NCBI GenBank assembly: GCA_021780935.1
Contig: JAJXXT010000122.1
Span: 1 to 64,000, forward strand
Direction: 5' to 3'
Length of the DNA: 64,000 nucleotides
Origin: Pseudomonadota bacterium
GTDB lineage: Bacteria; Pseudomonadota; Alphaproteobacteria; Acetobacterales; Acetobacteraceae
A program made the position numbers and the translations under genes. The notes below the pieces were generated by a model. That model saw only the letters and a program-made list of their open reading frames with translations. It searched no databases and was not told the origin of the DNA. Below are positions 27,822 to 37,656 of the stretch, in pieces. Numbering within the stretch: the stretch's first letter is position 1; each line of letters begins with the position of its first letter.

Positions 27822-29374
27822 ACGCCAAATCATCCGATCCGTCGATCGTGCCGTTCGTCGTCATGTGCGTGGGCATGTTCATCGCCCTGCTCGACATCCA
27901 GATCGTCGCGTCCTCGCTGCAGCAGATCGGTGGCGGGCTGTCCGCCGCGCAGGATGAAATCTCCTGGGTGCAGACGGCCTACCTGATCGCCGAGATCGTG
28001 ATGATCCCGCTGTCGGGATGGCTGACCCGGCTGCTCTCCACGCGCTGGCTGTTCACCATCTCCGCCGCCGGCTTCACGCTGGCGAGCGTGCTGTGCGGCA
28101 TGGCGTGGAACATCCAGAGCATGATCATCTTCCGCGCGCTGCAGGGCATGCTCGGCGCCTCGATGATCCCGATCGTGTTCACCTCGTCCTTCTACTATTT
28201 CCCTGGCCCGAAGCGGGTTTATTCGGCCGCCGTGGTCGGCACCATCGCCTCCATCGCACCGACTCTGGGGCCGGTGATCGGTGGCTGGATCACCGATAAT
28301 CTGGACTGGCAGTGGCTGTTCTACGTCAATCTCGTACCTGGCATCGCCATCACGCTGCTGATTCCCGCCCTGGTGCGCATCGACGAGCCGGATTTCTCCC
28401 TGCTGCGTGAGGCCGACTATCTCGGCATCGTGCTGATGGCGGTCGGGCTGGGCTCCCTCGAATACACGCTGGAGGAAGGCACGCGCTGGAACTGGTTCAG
28501 TGACTCAACGATCCGTACAACGGCCTGGATCGCCGGCATCGCACTGGTCCTGTTCGTGGCCCGCAGCCTCACGGTGCGTAACCCGGTGGTGGATCTGTGC
28601 GCGCTCGGCAATCGCAATTTCGCACTCGGCTGCTTTCTCTCCTTCGTCACCGGCATCGGCATGTTCACCACGATCTACCTGACGCCGCTGTTCCTCGGCT
28701 ATGTCCGCGGGCTCAGCGCCTGGCAGATCGGGCTGGCGATCTTCTCGACCGGTGCTGCCTCCGTCGTCGGCGTGCCGTTCTACATTCTGCTGGCGCGCAA
28801 GGTGGACCTGCGCTGGCTGATGATGGTGGGCCTCGCGTCCTTCGGGCTTGCGATGTGGACCTACTCGTTCATCACCCATGACTGGGGTGGCGGGCAATTG
28901 CTGGTGCCGCAGCTGCTGCGCGGCTTTCCCCAGGTCTTTGCCGTGGCGCCAGCGGTCAATCTCGGCCTCGGCAGCCTGCCGCCGGCGCGGCTGAAATACG
29001 CCAGCGGGCTGTTCAACATGATGCGCAACCTCGGCGGGGCGGTCGGCATCGCCGCCAGTGCCGCGATCATCAACGACCGCACCAACGAGCATTTCCTGCG
29101 CATCGCCTCGCACCTGACGCCGGCGAACCTGGCCATGGAGCGGTTCCTTCATGGCGTGCAGAACCGCTATGCGGCGCTGCCGGGCACGCTCGATGGCGGG
29201 CACGCGGCGGCGCTGACCCAACTGCGCGATCTCGCCTACCGCGAGGCATCCACGCTGGCTTTCGCCGACGCCTTCCGCGCCATCATGCTCGCGTTCATCC
29301 TGGCCACTCTCCTGGTGCCGCTGATGCGCAAAGTCGGTGCCGTTCCTGCCGCCGCCGCGTCCAGCGCCCACTGA
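27818..29374 (+). CDS. EmrB-type DHA2 MFS drug/H+ antiporter
   Basis: Inner-membrane proton-driven exporter with 14 predicted helices in 518 residues. The first helices carry the DHA2 pattern (FIALLDIQIVASSLQQIGGGL, then WVQTAYLIAEIVMIPLSGWL), and GPVIGGWITDNLDWQWLFYV is the motif C region. The start overlaps the HlyD stop by four bases, so pump and adaptor are made together. Substrates are likely hydrophobic toxic compounds, by family only. The second EmrAB-like pair at 51.3-54.1 kb is a distinct paralogue. Confidence 0.92.
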   Translation: MNAKSSDPSIVPFVVMCVGMFIALLDIQIVASSLQQIGGGLSAAQDEISWVQTAYLIAEIVMIPLSGWLTRLLSTRWLFTISAAGFTLASVLCGMAWNIQSMIIFRALQGMLGASMIPIVFTSSFYYFPGPKRVYSAAVVGTIASIAPTLGPVIGGWITDNLDWQWLFYVNLVPGIAITLLIPALVRIDEPDFSLLREADYLGIVLMAVGLGSLEYTLEEGTRWNWFSDSTIRTTAWIAGIALVLFVARSLTVRNPVVDLCALGNRNFALGCFLSFVTGIGMFTTIYLTPLFLGYVRGLSAWQIGLAIFSTGAASVVGVPFYILLARKVDLRWLMMVGLASFGLAMWTYSFITHDWGGGQLLVPQLLRGFPQVFAVAPAVNLGLGSLPPARLKYASGLFNMMRNLGGAVGIAASAAIINDRTNEHFLRIASHLTPANLAMERFLHGVQNRYAALPGTLDGGHAAALTQLRDLAYREASTLAFADAFRAIMLAFILATLLVPLMRKVGAVPAAAASSAH

Positions 29375-29417
29375 TCCCCCCCTTGCGCTAAGCGTCGCGC
29401 GACCCGACCATTCATGC

Positions 29418-31943
29418 ATGTCGGGATTCGCACCTCGGGTGCGGGCCGTTCTCGGCCCGACCAACACCGGCAAGACGCATCTCGCGATCACGCGACTGCT
29501 CGCCCATGACTCCGGCATCATCGGCTTTCCGCTGCGCCTGCTGGCGCGCGAGAACTACGACCGCATGGTGGCGCTGCGCGGCGCCGCCCAGATCGCACTG
29601 ATCACCGGCGAGGAGAAAATCGTCCCGCCCGGGGCCCGCTGGTTCGCCTGCACCGCGGAGGCGATGCCGCTCGACCGCCGCGTCGAGTTCATCGCGGTGG
29701 ACGAAATCCAGCTCTGCGCCGACCCCGATCGCGGTCATGTCTTCACCGACCGTCTGCTGCACGCGCGCGGCCTTGCGGAGACCATGTTTCTGGGTGCCGA
29801 GACCATCCGACCGCTGCTCACCCGCCTGGTGCCGGGGATCGAGGTCGAGACGCGACCGCGGCTGTCGCAACTCACCCACACCGGCCACGCCAAGCTCTCC
29901 CGCCTGCCGCCGCGCAGCGCCATCGTCGCCTTCTCCGCAAGCGAGGTCTACGCGATCGCCGAGGCGGTGCGGCGGCGGCGCGGCGGCTGCGCGCTGGTGA
30001 TGGGCCGGCTCTCGCCGCGCACCCGCAACGCGCAGGTCGCCCTGTATCAGCAGAAGGAGGTCGATTTCCTGGTGGCGACGGACGCGATCGGCATGGGGCT
30101 CAACATGGATATCGAGCATGTCGCTTTCGCCGGGATGCAGAAATTCGACGGCCACCGCCCGCGTCGGCTGCATCCGTCCGAGATCGGCCAGATTGCCGGG
30201 CGCGCCGGGCGCGGCATGCGCGACGGCACGTTCGCCACCACGGCCGCCTGCCCACCGCTCACCGAGGCCGTTGCGGCACGGGTGGAGAACCACAGTTTCG
30301 AGCCGCTGGAGCAGCTATGCTGGCGCAATTCGGCGCTGGAGATGGACTCGGTCGCCGGCCTCCTGGCAAGCCTCGCCGCACCGCCGCCGCGCCAGGGCTT
30401 GGTACGCGGCAACGAGGCCAGCGACGCGGAAACCCTCGCGGCGCTGGCCACCGACACCGACATCCTGGCACTCGCCCGCCGCCCTGCCGGGGTGAGGCTG
30501 TTGTGGCAGGCCTGCCAGATTCCGGATTTCCGCAAACTGTCGGACGACACGCATGCGCGCTTCTGTGCCCGGGTCTTCCAGCACCTGGCGCGCGAGGGTC
30601 GCCTGCCGCCCGCCTGGATTGCCAGCCAGCTTGCACTGCTCGACCGCAGCGACGGCGATATCGATACGCTGATGCAACGCCTCGCCGGCGTGCGCATCTG
30701 GGCGTATGTCGCCGCCCGTCCCGGCTGGCTCGACGATGCGGCGCGCTTCCAGGGCGAGGCACGCGACCTCGAGGACCGGCTCTCGGACGTCCTGCACGAG
30801 CGGCTGATGAGCCGCTTCGTCGACCGCCGCGCGGCGCATCTGCTTCGACGGCTGGAGGATGGGGCCGAGGACGACCTGCTTTCCGCCGTCACCGCGCGCG
30901 GCCTCGTCGTCGTCGAGGGGCATGGCGTCGGCCATGTCGAGGGGTTCGAGTTCATTCCCGACGAGGCGACGGCCGGAGCGGAGCGGCGGCTGGTGCAGCG
31001 CGCGGCCCGCCGGGCGTTGCGCACGGAGATGCGGCATCGCGTTGCTCGGCTCGAGGCGGCCGGCGACGACGCCTTCGCGCTGCTGGCGGGCATGCGGATC
31101 ACCTGGGATGGTGTCGTGGTCGCTCGGCTGCGGGCGGGGCCGTCCGCCATGCGCCCGCTGGTGGATGTGCGGGGTTCGGAGTTTCTCGACGGGCCGGAGC
31201 GCGAACGCATCCGCGCCCGCCTGCAGGCCTGGGCCGATGCCATGATCCACCGGACCTTGCGGCCGCTCGCGGAGCTGGAGGCACGAGCCGCGGCCCCTTC
31301 GCTGCGCGGGCTCGTGCATCGCCTTGGCGAGTCCCTCGGCGTGATGCCGGCGCTGGCGACCAGGCTGGCGCAACCGGATCGAAAAGCTCTCGTGGCGGCG
31401 GGCGTGCGGGTCGGGCGTTTCGCGGTCTATATGCCGGCACTGCTCAAGCCGGCGCCTGCGTTGCTGCGAGCGCGGCTGCTCGCCCTGGCGGCCGGCCAGC
31501 AGGAGCCGCCGCTGCCCGCACCTGGCCTGATCGCCGCTTCCTCCGACATGTTCGCGCCTGGGTTTTCGGTCGCGGATCGGGCACTCACGCTCGGCTGGCT
31601 GCCGGCCGGGCCAGTGTTGCTGCGGCTCGACATCGCCGAGCGCATCGCCGCCGAACTGGCGCGCGCCGCCGCCGGCGGGGCGTCGGTGCTGCCGGCGGAT
31701 CTCGCGCCGCGGCTGGGCATCGTGCGCGCCAACCTGCCCTCCGTGCTGCGGGCTCTGGGTTTTCGACCGCTTCCCGACACGGTTCTACCCGATGGCGTGG
31801 CAGGCCCGCCGGCACCGCCCCGCTTCGTCGCCATGCGCCGCCATCCGCCGGCCAAACCCGAGGAGCCCGCAGCGGCGGAGGCTGGCCATGGGCCCTTCGC
31901 CGTGCTCGCGACGCTGCGGCGCCCAGCCTCCGGGCCGTCATGA
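29418..31943 (+). CDS. SUV3-like ATP-dependent RNA helicase
   Basis: Superfamily-2 helicase of the type kept as the mitochondrial SUV3 degradosome helicase and widespread in alphaproteobacteria; probably works in RNA turnover. Of 841 residues, the first 350 hold the core: Walker A GPTNTGKTH, the DEIQ box in VDEIQLC, FSASEVYAIAE, TDAIGMGLNMDIE and motif VI QIAGRAGR. The remainder contains a helical SUV3 C-terminal domain and a long extension ending in an Ala/Pro-rich tail. ATG at 29418 was chosen because the nucleotide-binding motif follows directly. An ATGA overlap couples it to the S4 gene. Confidence 0.88.
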   Translation: MSGFAPRVRAVLGPTNTGKTHLAITRLLAHDSGIIGFPLRLLARENYDRMVALRGAAQIALITGEEKIVPPGARWFACTAEAMPLDRRVEFIAVDEIQLCADPDRGHVFTDRLLHARGLAETMFLGAETIRPLLTRLVPGIEVETRPRLSQLTHTGHAKLSRLPPRSAIVAFSASEVYAIAEAVRRRRGGCALVMGRLSPRTRNAQVALYQQKEVDFLVATDAIGMGLNMDIEHVAFAGMQKFDGHRPRRLHPSEIGQIAGRAGRGMRDGTFATTAACPPLTEAVAARVENHSFEPLEQLCWRNSALEMDSVAGLLASLAAPPPRQGLVRGNEASDAETLAALATDTDILALARRPAGVRLLWQACQIPDFRKLSDDTHARFCARVFQHLAREGRLPPAWIASQLALLDRSDGDIDTLMQRLAGVRIWAYVAARPGWLDDAARFQGEARDLEDRLSDVLHERLMSRFVDRRAAHLLRRLEDGAEDDLLSAVTARGLVVVEGHGVGHVEGFEFIPDEATAGAERRLVQRAARRALRTEMRHRVARLEAAGDDAFALLAGMRITWDGVVVARLRAGPSAMRPLVDVRGSEFLDGPERERIRARLQAWADAMIHRTLRPLAELEARAAAPSLRGLVHRLGESLGVMPALATRLAQPDRKALVAAGVRVGRFAVYMPALLKPAPALLRARLLALAAGQQEPPLPAPGLIAASSDMFAPGFSVADRALTLGWLPAGPVLLRLDIAERIAAELARAAAGGASVLPADLAPRLGIVRANLPSVLRALGFRPLPDTVLPDGVAGPPAPPRFVAMRRHPPAKPEEPAAAEAGHGPFAVLATLRRPASGPS

Positions 31944-32383
31944 TGGATACCACCAGCGAGGACACCGACAGCGGCAACGCGATCAGCGGATGTGCCGAGG
32001 GCAACGAAACGAGCCCAGGCAACGCGGCAGGGCCAGGCCGCACCAGCCAAAGGTTGGACGCATGGCTGTGGTGCGCGCGCGTGCTCCGGCAGCGCCAGCA
32101 ATGCGCGGAACTCGCCGCCGCCGGCGCGATCCGCATCAACCGCCGCCCGACCGACAAGCCGCACGCCGCCATCCGGCCAGGCGACGTCCTGACCCTGCCT
32201 TTTGCCGGGCGCGTGCGGGTGTTCGAGGTGTTGTCGCTCGCCACACGGCGAGGACCGCCGGCGGCTGCCCGGCTCCTCTATCGGGAGATTCCCGAGCCCG
32301 CCACGCCCTGCGCTGCGGACGTCTTGCTCTCAGACGGTAGCGGCCCCATACCGCGCCGTGATGTCAACCGCCGCGAGCGATAG
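31940..32383 (+). CDS. S4-domain RNA-binding protein (Hsp15-like)
   Basis: Small RNA-binding protein of the heat-shock-15 type, which in E. coli binds free 50S subunits carrying a peptidyl-tRNA. It has 147 residues. The first 35 are a Gly/Asn/Ser-rich leader, then the S4 domain RLDAWLWCARVLRQRQQCAELA and PGDVLTLPFAGRVRVFEVL. The start ATG at 31940 overlaps the helicase stop; ATG at 31943 is equally possible. Next to helicase, fdxA and carD it forms a block that is common in alphaproteobacteria. Confidence 0.85.
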   Translation: MMDTTSEDTDSGNAISGCAEGNETSPGNAAGPGRTSQRLDAWLWCARVLRQRQQCAELAAAGAIRINRRPTDKPHAAIRPGDVLTLPFAGRVRVFEVLSLATRRGPPAAARLLYREIPEPATPCAADVLLSDGSGPIPRRDVNRRER

Positions 32384-32398
32384 AACCGGGAGCCGCCG

Positions 32399-32731
32399 AT
32401 GACCTACGTGGTCACCGAAAACTGCATACGTTGCAAATACATGGACTGTGTCGAAGTCTGCCCCGTGGACTGCTTCTATGTGGGCGAGAACATGCTGGTG
32501 ATCGCGCCCGACGAATGCATCGACTGCGGCGTCTGCGAGCCCGAATGCCCAGCCGAGGCGATCCTGCCCGACAGCGATGACCGTGCCACGCCCTGGCTCG
32601 AGCGCAATCGGGAATTCGCCGCGCAATGGCCCAACATCACCCGCAAGGGCGAGGCCCCGGCCGACGCCGACGAATGGAAGGGCAAGCCCGACAAGGAGGC
32701 GCTGTTCTCGCCCGAACCCGGCAAGCCCTGA
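32399..32731 (+). CDS. fdxA: seven-iron ferredoxin
   Basis: Low-potential electron carrier with one [3Fe-4S] and one [4Fe-4S] cluster. The 110-residue protein begins [17 protein letters not shown] and has the cysteine series at 9, 12 (usually not a ligand), 17, 21 and 25. The second set [14 protein letters not shown] follows. The C-terminal part ([18 protein letters not shown]) is the usual FdxA extension. The upstream stop lies 15 bases before the ATG, so it may be co-transcribed with the S4 gene. Confidence 0.95.
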   Translation: MTYVVTENCIRCKYMDCVEVCPVDCFYVGENMLVIAPDECIDCGVCEPECPAEAILPDSDDRATPWLERNREFAAQWPNITRKGEAPADADEWKGKPDKEALFSPEPGKP

Positions 32732-32785
32732 GGCGCTGCGTCGTCCGCCTTCCCCTGCCCCGATACCGGCCCATTGCTCAGCCCC

Positions 32786-32814
32786 CTGACTCGACCCTTG
32801 TTTCATGGTATGGG
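32786..32814 (+). promoter_or_regulatory. possible carD promoter
   Basis: CTGACT (32786-32791) and TATGGG (32809-32814) are spaced by 17 bases in the 260-base gap before carD. A GANTC site (GACTC, 32788-32792) overlaps the -35 box. The leader would be about 170 bases and contains a small hairpin CCTGT-N6-ACAGG followed by TTTT (32874-32893), too weak to call a terminator. Confidence 0.35.
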
Positions 32815-32991
32815 CCTCTGGCAGGTGATTTGCCGGATTCCGGGGGCGCCGTCCGGCTCCATTTCGGCCTTTGCCTGTGTTCCGACAGGTTTTCAGGCGT
32901 CGTGGTGCGCCTCGGGCCAGATGCCGCGGGCTTGCTCGCTGCGTGACCTGGTCCGGTTCGCACGCGCCGGGTTTGGAGGATTGGCAGCGTC

Positions 32992-34125
32992 ATGACGAAG
33001 GCAAAAAAACCCGCGGCTAAGCCCGGCGCGGCCCGCCAGGCCGCCACCGCAGCGCAGCAGCCGGCCAGACTGGCGGCGACCAGCGGACCGAAGACGGCGC
33101 AGGGCAAGACCACAAAGGTTGCAGCAAAGCTGCCTTCACCGGCCCATCGGGCGGCGAAGCAACCGACCGCGAAGCCGGCGGACCCCGCACCAACCCGAAC
33201 CGCCAAGACCCGGCAGCCCGCTGCCAACAAGACGCCTACCCCGTCCGGCAAGCCCGCCGCGACGCCGACACCCAAGACCGTCGCCACCACCAAGGCGCCG
33301 GTGCCGCCTCCCCGCAAGCAGGATATCGTGAAGAACTCCCCGAACCCGACACAAGCCAAGCCCACACCCGCCAAGCCGACCGCCAAGCCCCAGGATGCCG
33401 AGACGGCAGCGCCGTCCGCGCCCAAGCTCGCGCCGCCAGCCGCGCCACGCGTGACTCAGCCCAGGCCAGCCGCACCGCCACCTGCGCCGGCCGTGGTCCA
33501 GGCCGCAGCCGCTGCTGCAGCCTCCGCCGCACCCACGGCCGCGCCAGCTCCGGAGGCACGCCCGCCGCAGGCGCCGCCGCGTCCCCCCATGCCGCCAGGG
33601 CGACCGATTATCGCGCCGCGCCTCCCGGCCAAGGCAGAGATTTTTGTTGAGGGCGACTACGTCGTCTATCCGACGCACGGCGTCGGCAAGGTCGAGCGGA
33701 TCGCCATCGAGGAGATCGCCGGTCATAAGCTGGAGCTGATCCACATCACCTTTGAGGAAAACCGCATGACCCTGCGGGTGCCGGTCGCCAAGGCACGCAC
33801 GGCGGGGTTGCGCAAACTCGCCAACCGCAAGATGTTCGACGAGGCGATGGCCGTGCTACGCGGCAAGGCCCGCATCAAGCGTACGATGTGGTCGCGCCGC
33901 GCGCAGGAATACGAGGCGAAGATCAACTCCGGCGACCCGATCGCCATCGCCGAGGTGGTGCGCGACCTCCACCGCAATGCCGGGCAACCGGACCAGAGCT
34001 TCTCCGAGCGGCAGATCTATGAGGCGGCGATGGACAGGCTTGCAGCGGAACTCGCCGCCCTGGACCGCACCGATAAGCCAACGGCCGCGACCAAGCTCAA
34101 CGACTTCCTCAAGACCGTTACCTGA
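32992..34125 (+). CDS. CarD-family RNA polymerase-binding regulator with long basic N-terminal extension
   Basis: CarD/CdnL proteins bind RNA polymerase beta and steady open promoter complexes, especially at rRNA genes. Residues 216-377 form the normal domain: FVEGDYVVYPTHGVGKVERI is the Tudor-like polymerase-binding part and the rest, including KRTMWSRRAQEYEAKI, is the helical DNA-binding part. The first 213 residues are almost only Ala, Pro, Lys and Thr, resembling a histone H1 tail, and roughly double the usual 160-170 residue length. The frame and start (ATG, GGCAGCGTC upstream) are unambiguous. A strong terminator follows. Confidence 0.92.
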   Translation: MTKAKKPAAKPGAARQAATAAQQPARLAATSGPKTAQGKTTKVAAKLPSPAHRAAKQPTAKPADPAPTRTAKTRQPAANKTPTPSGKPAATPTPKTVATTKAPVPPPRKQDIVKNSPNPTQAKPTPAKPTAKPQDAETAAPSAPKLAPPAAPRVTQPRPAAPPPAPAVVQAAAAAAASAAPTAAPAPEARPPQAPPRPPMPPGRPIIAPRLPAKAEIFVEGDYVVYPTHGVGKVERIAIEEIAGHKLELIHITFEENRMTLRVPVAKARTAGLRKLANRKMFDEAMAVLRGKARIKRTMWSRRAQEYEAKINSGDPIAIAEVVRDLHRNAGQPDQSFSERQIYEAAMDRLAAELAALDRTDKPTAATKLNDFLKTVT

Positions 34126-34175
34126 CCGACGGGCGCCTGACGCGAGAAAGCGACCGAGCGACAGCGCGCAACGAA

Positions 34176-34214
34176 AAGGGGCGGGACCCGGAGAGGTGCC
34201 CGCCCCTTCTTTAT
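34176..34214. terminator. bidirectional rho-independent terminator
   Basis: Perfect ten-base stem AAGGGGCGGG/CCCGCCCCTT (34176-34185 with 34199-34208) around a 13-base loop, followed by CTTTAT on the plus strand and, read the other way, by TTTTCG. It lies between carD (plus) and the Bax-inhibitor-like gene (minus) and can end both transcripts. Confidence 0.8.
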
Positions 34215-34230
34215 CGACGGTCTCGCGAAC

Positions 34231-35001
34231 TTACCGGCTGCTGCGATTGCCGAAGAGCTGCAGCATGAACAGAAACAAGTTGATGAAGTTCAGCAGCAAC
34301 TGCAGGCTGTCATAAACACTGCGCTTCGCCGCCATCTCCGGCCCGTAGCTATAGATGGAGTTGACATAACCGGACTTGATCCGCTGCGTGTCGTAGGCCG
34401 TGAGACCCACGAACACCAGCACGCCGATCACCGAGATCGCGAACTGCAGGCCGGCGCTGCCGATGAACATATTCACCAGCATCGCGATGATGATGCCGAT
34501 GAGTCCCATGATCAGAAAGCTGCCCATCCGCGTGAGGTCGGCGCGTGTGGTGTAGCCGTAGAGGCTCATCCCGGCGAAGGTCGCAGCCGAAATGAAGAAG
34601 ACGCGTACGATGCTCTCATTCGTGTAGATCATGAAAATGTTGGTCAGCGACGCGCCCATCGCCACGCAGAACGCCCAGTAAAGCGCCTGCGCCGCCGTGG
34701 TGGAGAGACGATTGACGCCGAACGACAGCACCATCACGAACACGAGCGGCGAGAACATCGCGATGTAGGCGAGACCGCCCGGCACGTGCATCGGCCCGTT
34801 TGCCGTCTGCACCACCGGGTAGAACACATTGAACAGCGAGGTGTTGGCGATACCCCAGGCGACGATGCCGGTCAGAACCAGCCCGGACGCCATCCAGTTG
34901 TAGACGCGCAGCATGTAGGCGCGCAGCCCGATATCGATTGCCGCCGCGTCGACGGTTCCGGCAGCCGTTGGGAAGGTGCGGTAGTTCGGATTGACAGCCA
35001 T
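34231..35001 (-). CDS. Bax inhibitor-1/YccA family membrane protein
   Basis: Seven-helix inner-membrane protein of the BI-1 family. Homologues leak calcium or modulate FtsH proteolysis; the role here is unproven. The 256-residue protein has a short N-terminal cytosolic segment (MAVNPNYRTFP) and evenly spaced helices. Family segments ALYWAFCVAMGASL, AMLVNMFIGSAGLQFAIS and GLTAYDTQRIKSGY are present, the last with the Asp pair region. ATG at 35001 has GGAGAGGA upstream. It stands alone, facing the carD terminator. Confidence 0.92.
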   Translation of the reverse strand: MAVNPNYRTFPTAAGTVDAAAIDIGLRAYMLRVYNWMASGLVLTGIVAWGIANTSLFNVFYPVVQTANGPMHVPGGLAYIAMFSPLVFVMVLSFGVNRLSTTAAQALYWAFCVAMGASLTNIFMIYTNESIVRVFFISAATFAGMSLYGYTTRADLTRMGSFLIMGLIGIIIAMLVNMFIGSAGLQFAISVIGVLVFVGLTAYDTQRIKSGYVNSIYSYGPEMAAKRSVYDSLQLLLNFINLFLFMLQLFGNRSSR

Positions 35002-35163
35002 AGGGGATTCCTCTCCGGGGGCATCTGGCCCCTTGAACCTCATTTTGGCGACGCTGGCCCCGGGATCAAGCAAAATTGCGGTAATGCGCCGGTTGGGCAA
35101 CGACACCACGGCCAGCTTCAGCCCGCGGTCTCCCAATCCGCGGCTTTTCGCGGCCCTGGCCGT

Positions 35164-37656
35164 CTACTCGTTTCGCAGCAGCGGCGCTGCCTTGACCCGC
35201 AACGCCGCCTCCGTGCCGGCGAAACCCACCACCAGCATCAGCGCCAGCGAGAGCACCACCACCCCGGCCAGCGCGCCAGGCAGAAACACCCAGCTTCCGT
35301 GCATCACCAGCCGCACCACGGCCCAGCTCGCGGCGGTGCCGACCACCGCGGCCATCACGCCGGCGGTAACGCCCAGGATACCGAACTCGACCAGCCAGGC
35401 CGCCCGGATCTGCGCCCGGCTGGCCCCCAGCGTCTTGAGAATGACAGCCTCGCGCACCCGCCGCGCCCGGCCGGCAGCGACGGCGCCCGCAAGCACCAGG
35501 GCCCCGGCCGCCAGCGCCAGCGAGCCCGTCGCGGCCAACGCGGTGCCGAGCTGGCCGAACAGGGAAGCCACGGTCGCCAACACGTCCGCCACCCTGATCG
35601 CCGAGACATTCGGCAGCGCCCCGGTAAGCCGGCGCAGCAGCACGGCCTCGGCCCCGGGGGTGGTGCGGGCCGTCGCGATATACGTGTGCGGGGCGCCGGA
35701 CAGCAGGCCAGGGCTCGCCACCATCGCGAAGTTGAGCGCCAGCGAGCGCCAGGCGATCTGCCGCAAGCTGGCAATGCGCAGGGTCAGGTTGCGGCCAAGG
35801 ACATTGAGCGTGAGCGTACCACCGACATGCACGCCCCACCCGGCGGCAAGGTGGGTATCGAAGGACACCAGCGACGGGCCGGTATAGCCAGCACGCCACC
35901 AATGCCCGGCCACCAGGTCGGTCCCTGGTGGCGGTGTTGCGGCATAGGTCAGGCCGAGATCGCCATCGAGGGCCCAGCGCGTGCCGGCGGTCGCATGCAC
36001 CTGGGCCGCCGGCACACCGTTCACCGCCACCACGTGCGCGCGCAGGCTCGGCACCATCTCGACCTGGCTGACGCCGGGCGTGGTCCGCAGGATGTGCTCG
36101 AAGGTCGCGCGCTCATGCGGCTGGATGTCGATGAAGTAAAAGCTCGGCGCCCGCGCCGGCATCGCGCCGCCCAGTTCCTGCTGCACGTTGCCCTGCACCA
36201 GCGCCACCGAGGCGAGCGTCGCGAGCCCGAGCCCCACTGAAACCAGCATCAGGGGGGTGGGCGTGCCGGGTCGTGAAAGATTGCCGAGACCGAGCCGCGC
36301 CCAGGCACGGCGCGCCGGCAGCCGCGCGGTGATCCGGACCAATACCCAGGCACCGACGCGGAACAGTGCGAGCGTACCGAGCGCACCAACGCAGAACCCG
36401 GCGGCGAAGCGGGGGTCCTGCGCGGTCACGATGGTCAGCGCGACCAGCGCCACGCCAAGCAGCAGGCCCGCGACCGCGGTGCGCCAGCCGACCCCGCCCG
36501 TCACCACGACGCTGGCACGGAAAAGTGCTGCCCCCGGGATACGCGCCGCCCGGCCAAGCGGCCAGATGCCGAAGCTCGCCGCCGTCAGCAGTCCGAACAG
36601 CGCCGCCAGCGCGAGCGGCGCAGGAAAAATGCCAAGCTGCGGTTGCACCGGCAGCACATTGCCGAGCGCCGCGACCGCGACATAGGGCAGCGCCGCCCCG
36701 AGCACGACACCGATTGCGATGCCAAGCACGGCAAGCACCAGCACCTGCAGCATCGCCAGCGCCGTCACCAGCCCGCCGGAAGCGCCGAGGCAGCGTAGCA
36801 CGGCGACGCTGCGGGCCCGCGCCGCGAGCCAGGCGCCGGTGCCGTTCGCCACCCCGATCCCACCGACCAGCAGCGAGGTCAACCCCACCAGCGTGAGGAA
36901 CAGCGAGGTGCGATCGATGAAGTGGGCCAGGCCCGGTGCCGCGTCCCGCGCCGTGCGGATGTGCCAGCCGTTATCAGGAAACGCCGCCGCCAGGGCATGC
37001 AGCGTCGCGGGTACCTCGGAGGGATTGCGCAGCAGCACCCGCAGATGGTCGTCGAAGAATGAGCCGGTAACGATCAGCCCCGTCTTGGCGAGGTTCGCCA
37101 GCGGGATCAGCACCCGCGGCCCCAGGATCGAGGGCGTGGCGACCCGATCCGGCTCATGCGGCAGCAGCCCGACATAGCGGAAGCTTGCATCGCCGAGACG
37201 CACGGTGGCGCCGGGCGCGATCCCCAGTCGCTCGGCGACGAGCGGCTCGGCCACCAGCCCTGCCTTGCCGCCCCGTGGCGCCAGCGCGCCCGGCGCAAGG
37301 CCGGAAGACCCGAGCAGCGGCCACGCGCTATCCACCGCCTTCAACTCCACCAGCAACTCTTTGCCGGAGGGCGCGATAAGCATCGAACGCAGGGTGACGA
37401 TTTCGGAAACCTTCGCGCCTCGAGCCTGAAACCAAGCTGCGAGCCTGGATGGCAGCCGCGCCGAGGCGCTCTCGATGTCGATGTCGCCGCCGAGCAGTGT
37501 CGAGCCCTGGGCATGCAGGCCACTTGTGATGGCCTGGCGCAGGGAACCGACGCCGGCAATCGCGGCGACGCCGAGGGCGAGGCAGGCGATGACGATGCGC
37601 AGGCCCCGCGTGCCGGCGCGCAGCTCCCGCCGCGCGAGCGTGAACAGCAGCCTCAC
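35164..37656 (-). CDS. FtsX-like ABC exporter permease (YbbP-like)
   Basis: Large MacB/FtsX-fold permease of 830 residues with about ten membrane helices: one after the N-terminus (IVIACLALGVAAIAGVGSL), two four-helix blocks and two periplasmic domains. This fits the YbbP type that pairs with YbbA and is often found beside TesA. It is thought to export or extract a lipid-like substrate from the inner membrane; this is family inference. It overlaps the ATPase gene by four bases (ATGA at 37653-37656). The next genes, tesA-like and thpR, run divergently. Confidence 0.87.
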   Translation of the reverse strand: MRLLFTLARRELRAGTRGLRIVIACLALGVAAIAGVGSLRQAITSGLHAQGSTLLGGDIDIESASARLPSRLAAWFQARGAKVSEIVTLRSMLIAPSGKELLVELKAVDSAWPLLGSSGLAPGALAPRGGKAGLVAEPLVAERLGIAPGATVRLGDASFRYVGLLPHEPDRVATPSILGPRVLIPLANLAKTGLIVTGSFFDDHLRVLLRNPSEVPATLHALAAAFPDNGWHIRTARDAAPGLAHFIDRTSLFLTLVGLTSLLVGGIGVANGTGAWLAARARSVAVLRCLGASGGLVTALAMLQVLVLAVLGIAIGVVLGAALPYVAVAALGNVLPVQPQLGIFPAPLALAALFGLLTAASFGIWPLGRAARIPGAALFRASVVVTGGVGWRTAVAGLLLGVALVALTIVTAQDPRFAAGFCVGALGTLALFRVGAWVLVRITARLPARRAWARLGLGNLSRPGTPTPLMLVSVGLGLATLASVALVQGNVQQELGGAMPARAPSFYFIDIQPHERATFEHILRTTPGVSQVEMVPSLRAHVVAVNGVPAAQVHATAGTRWALDGDLGLTYAATPPPGTDLVAGHWWRAGYTGPSLVSFDTHLAAGWGVHVGGTLTLNVLGRNLTLRIASLRQIAWRSLALNFAMVASPGLLSGAPHTYIATARTTPGAEAVLLRRLTGALPNVSAIRVADVLATVASLFGQLGTALAATGSLALAAGALVLAGAVAAGRARRVREAVILKTLGASRAQIRAAWLVEFGILGVTAGVMAAVVGTAASWAVVRLVMHGSWVFLPGALAGVVVLSLALMLVVGFAGTEAALRVKAAPLLRNE

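Noticed and set aside
32874..32893. Attenuator hairpin in the carD leader
   Set aside because: A five-base stem with TTTT is too weak, and there is no leader peptide or alternative fold.
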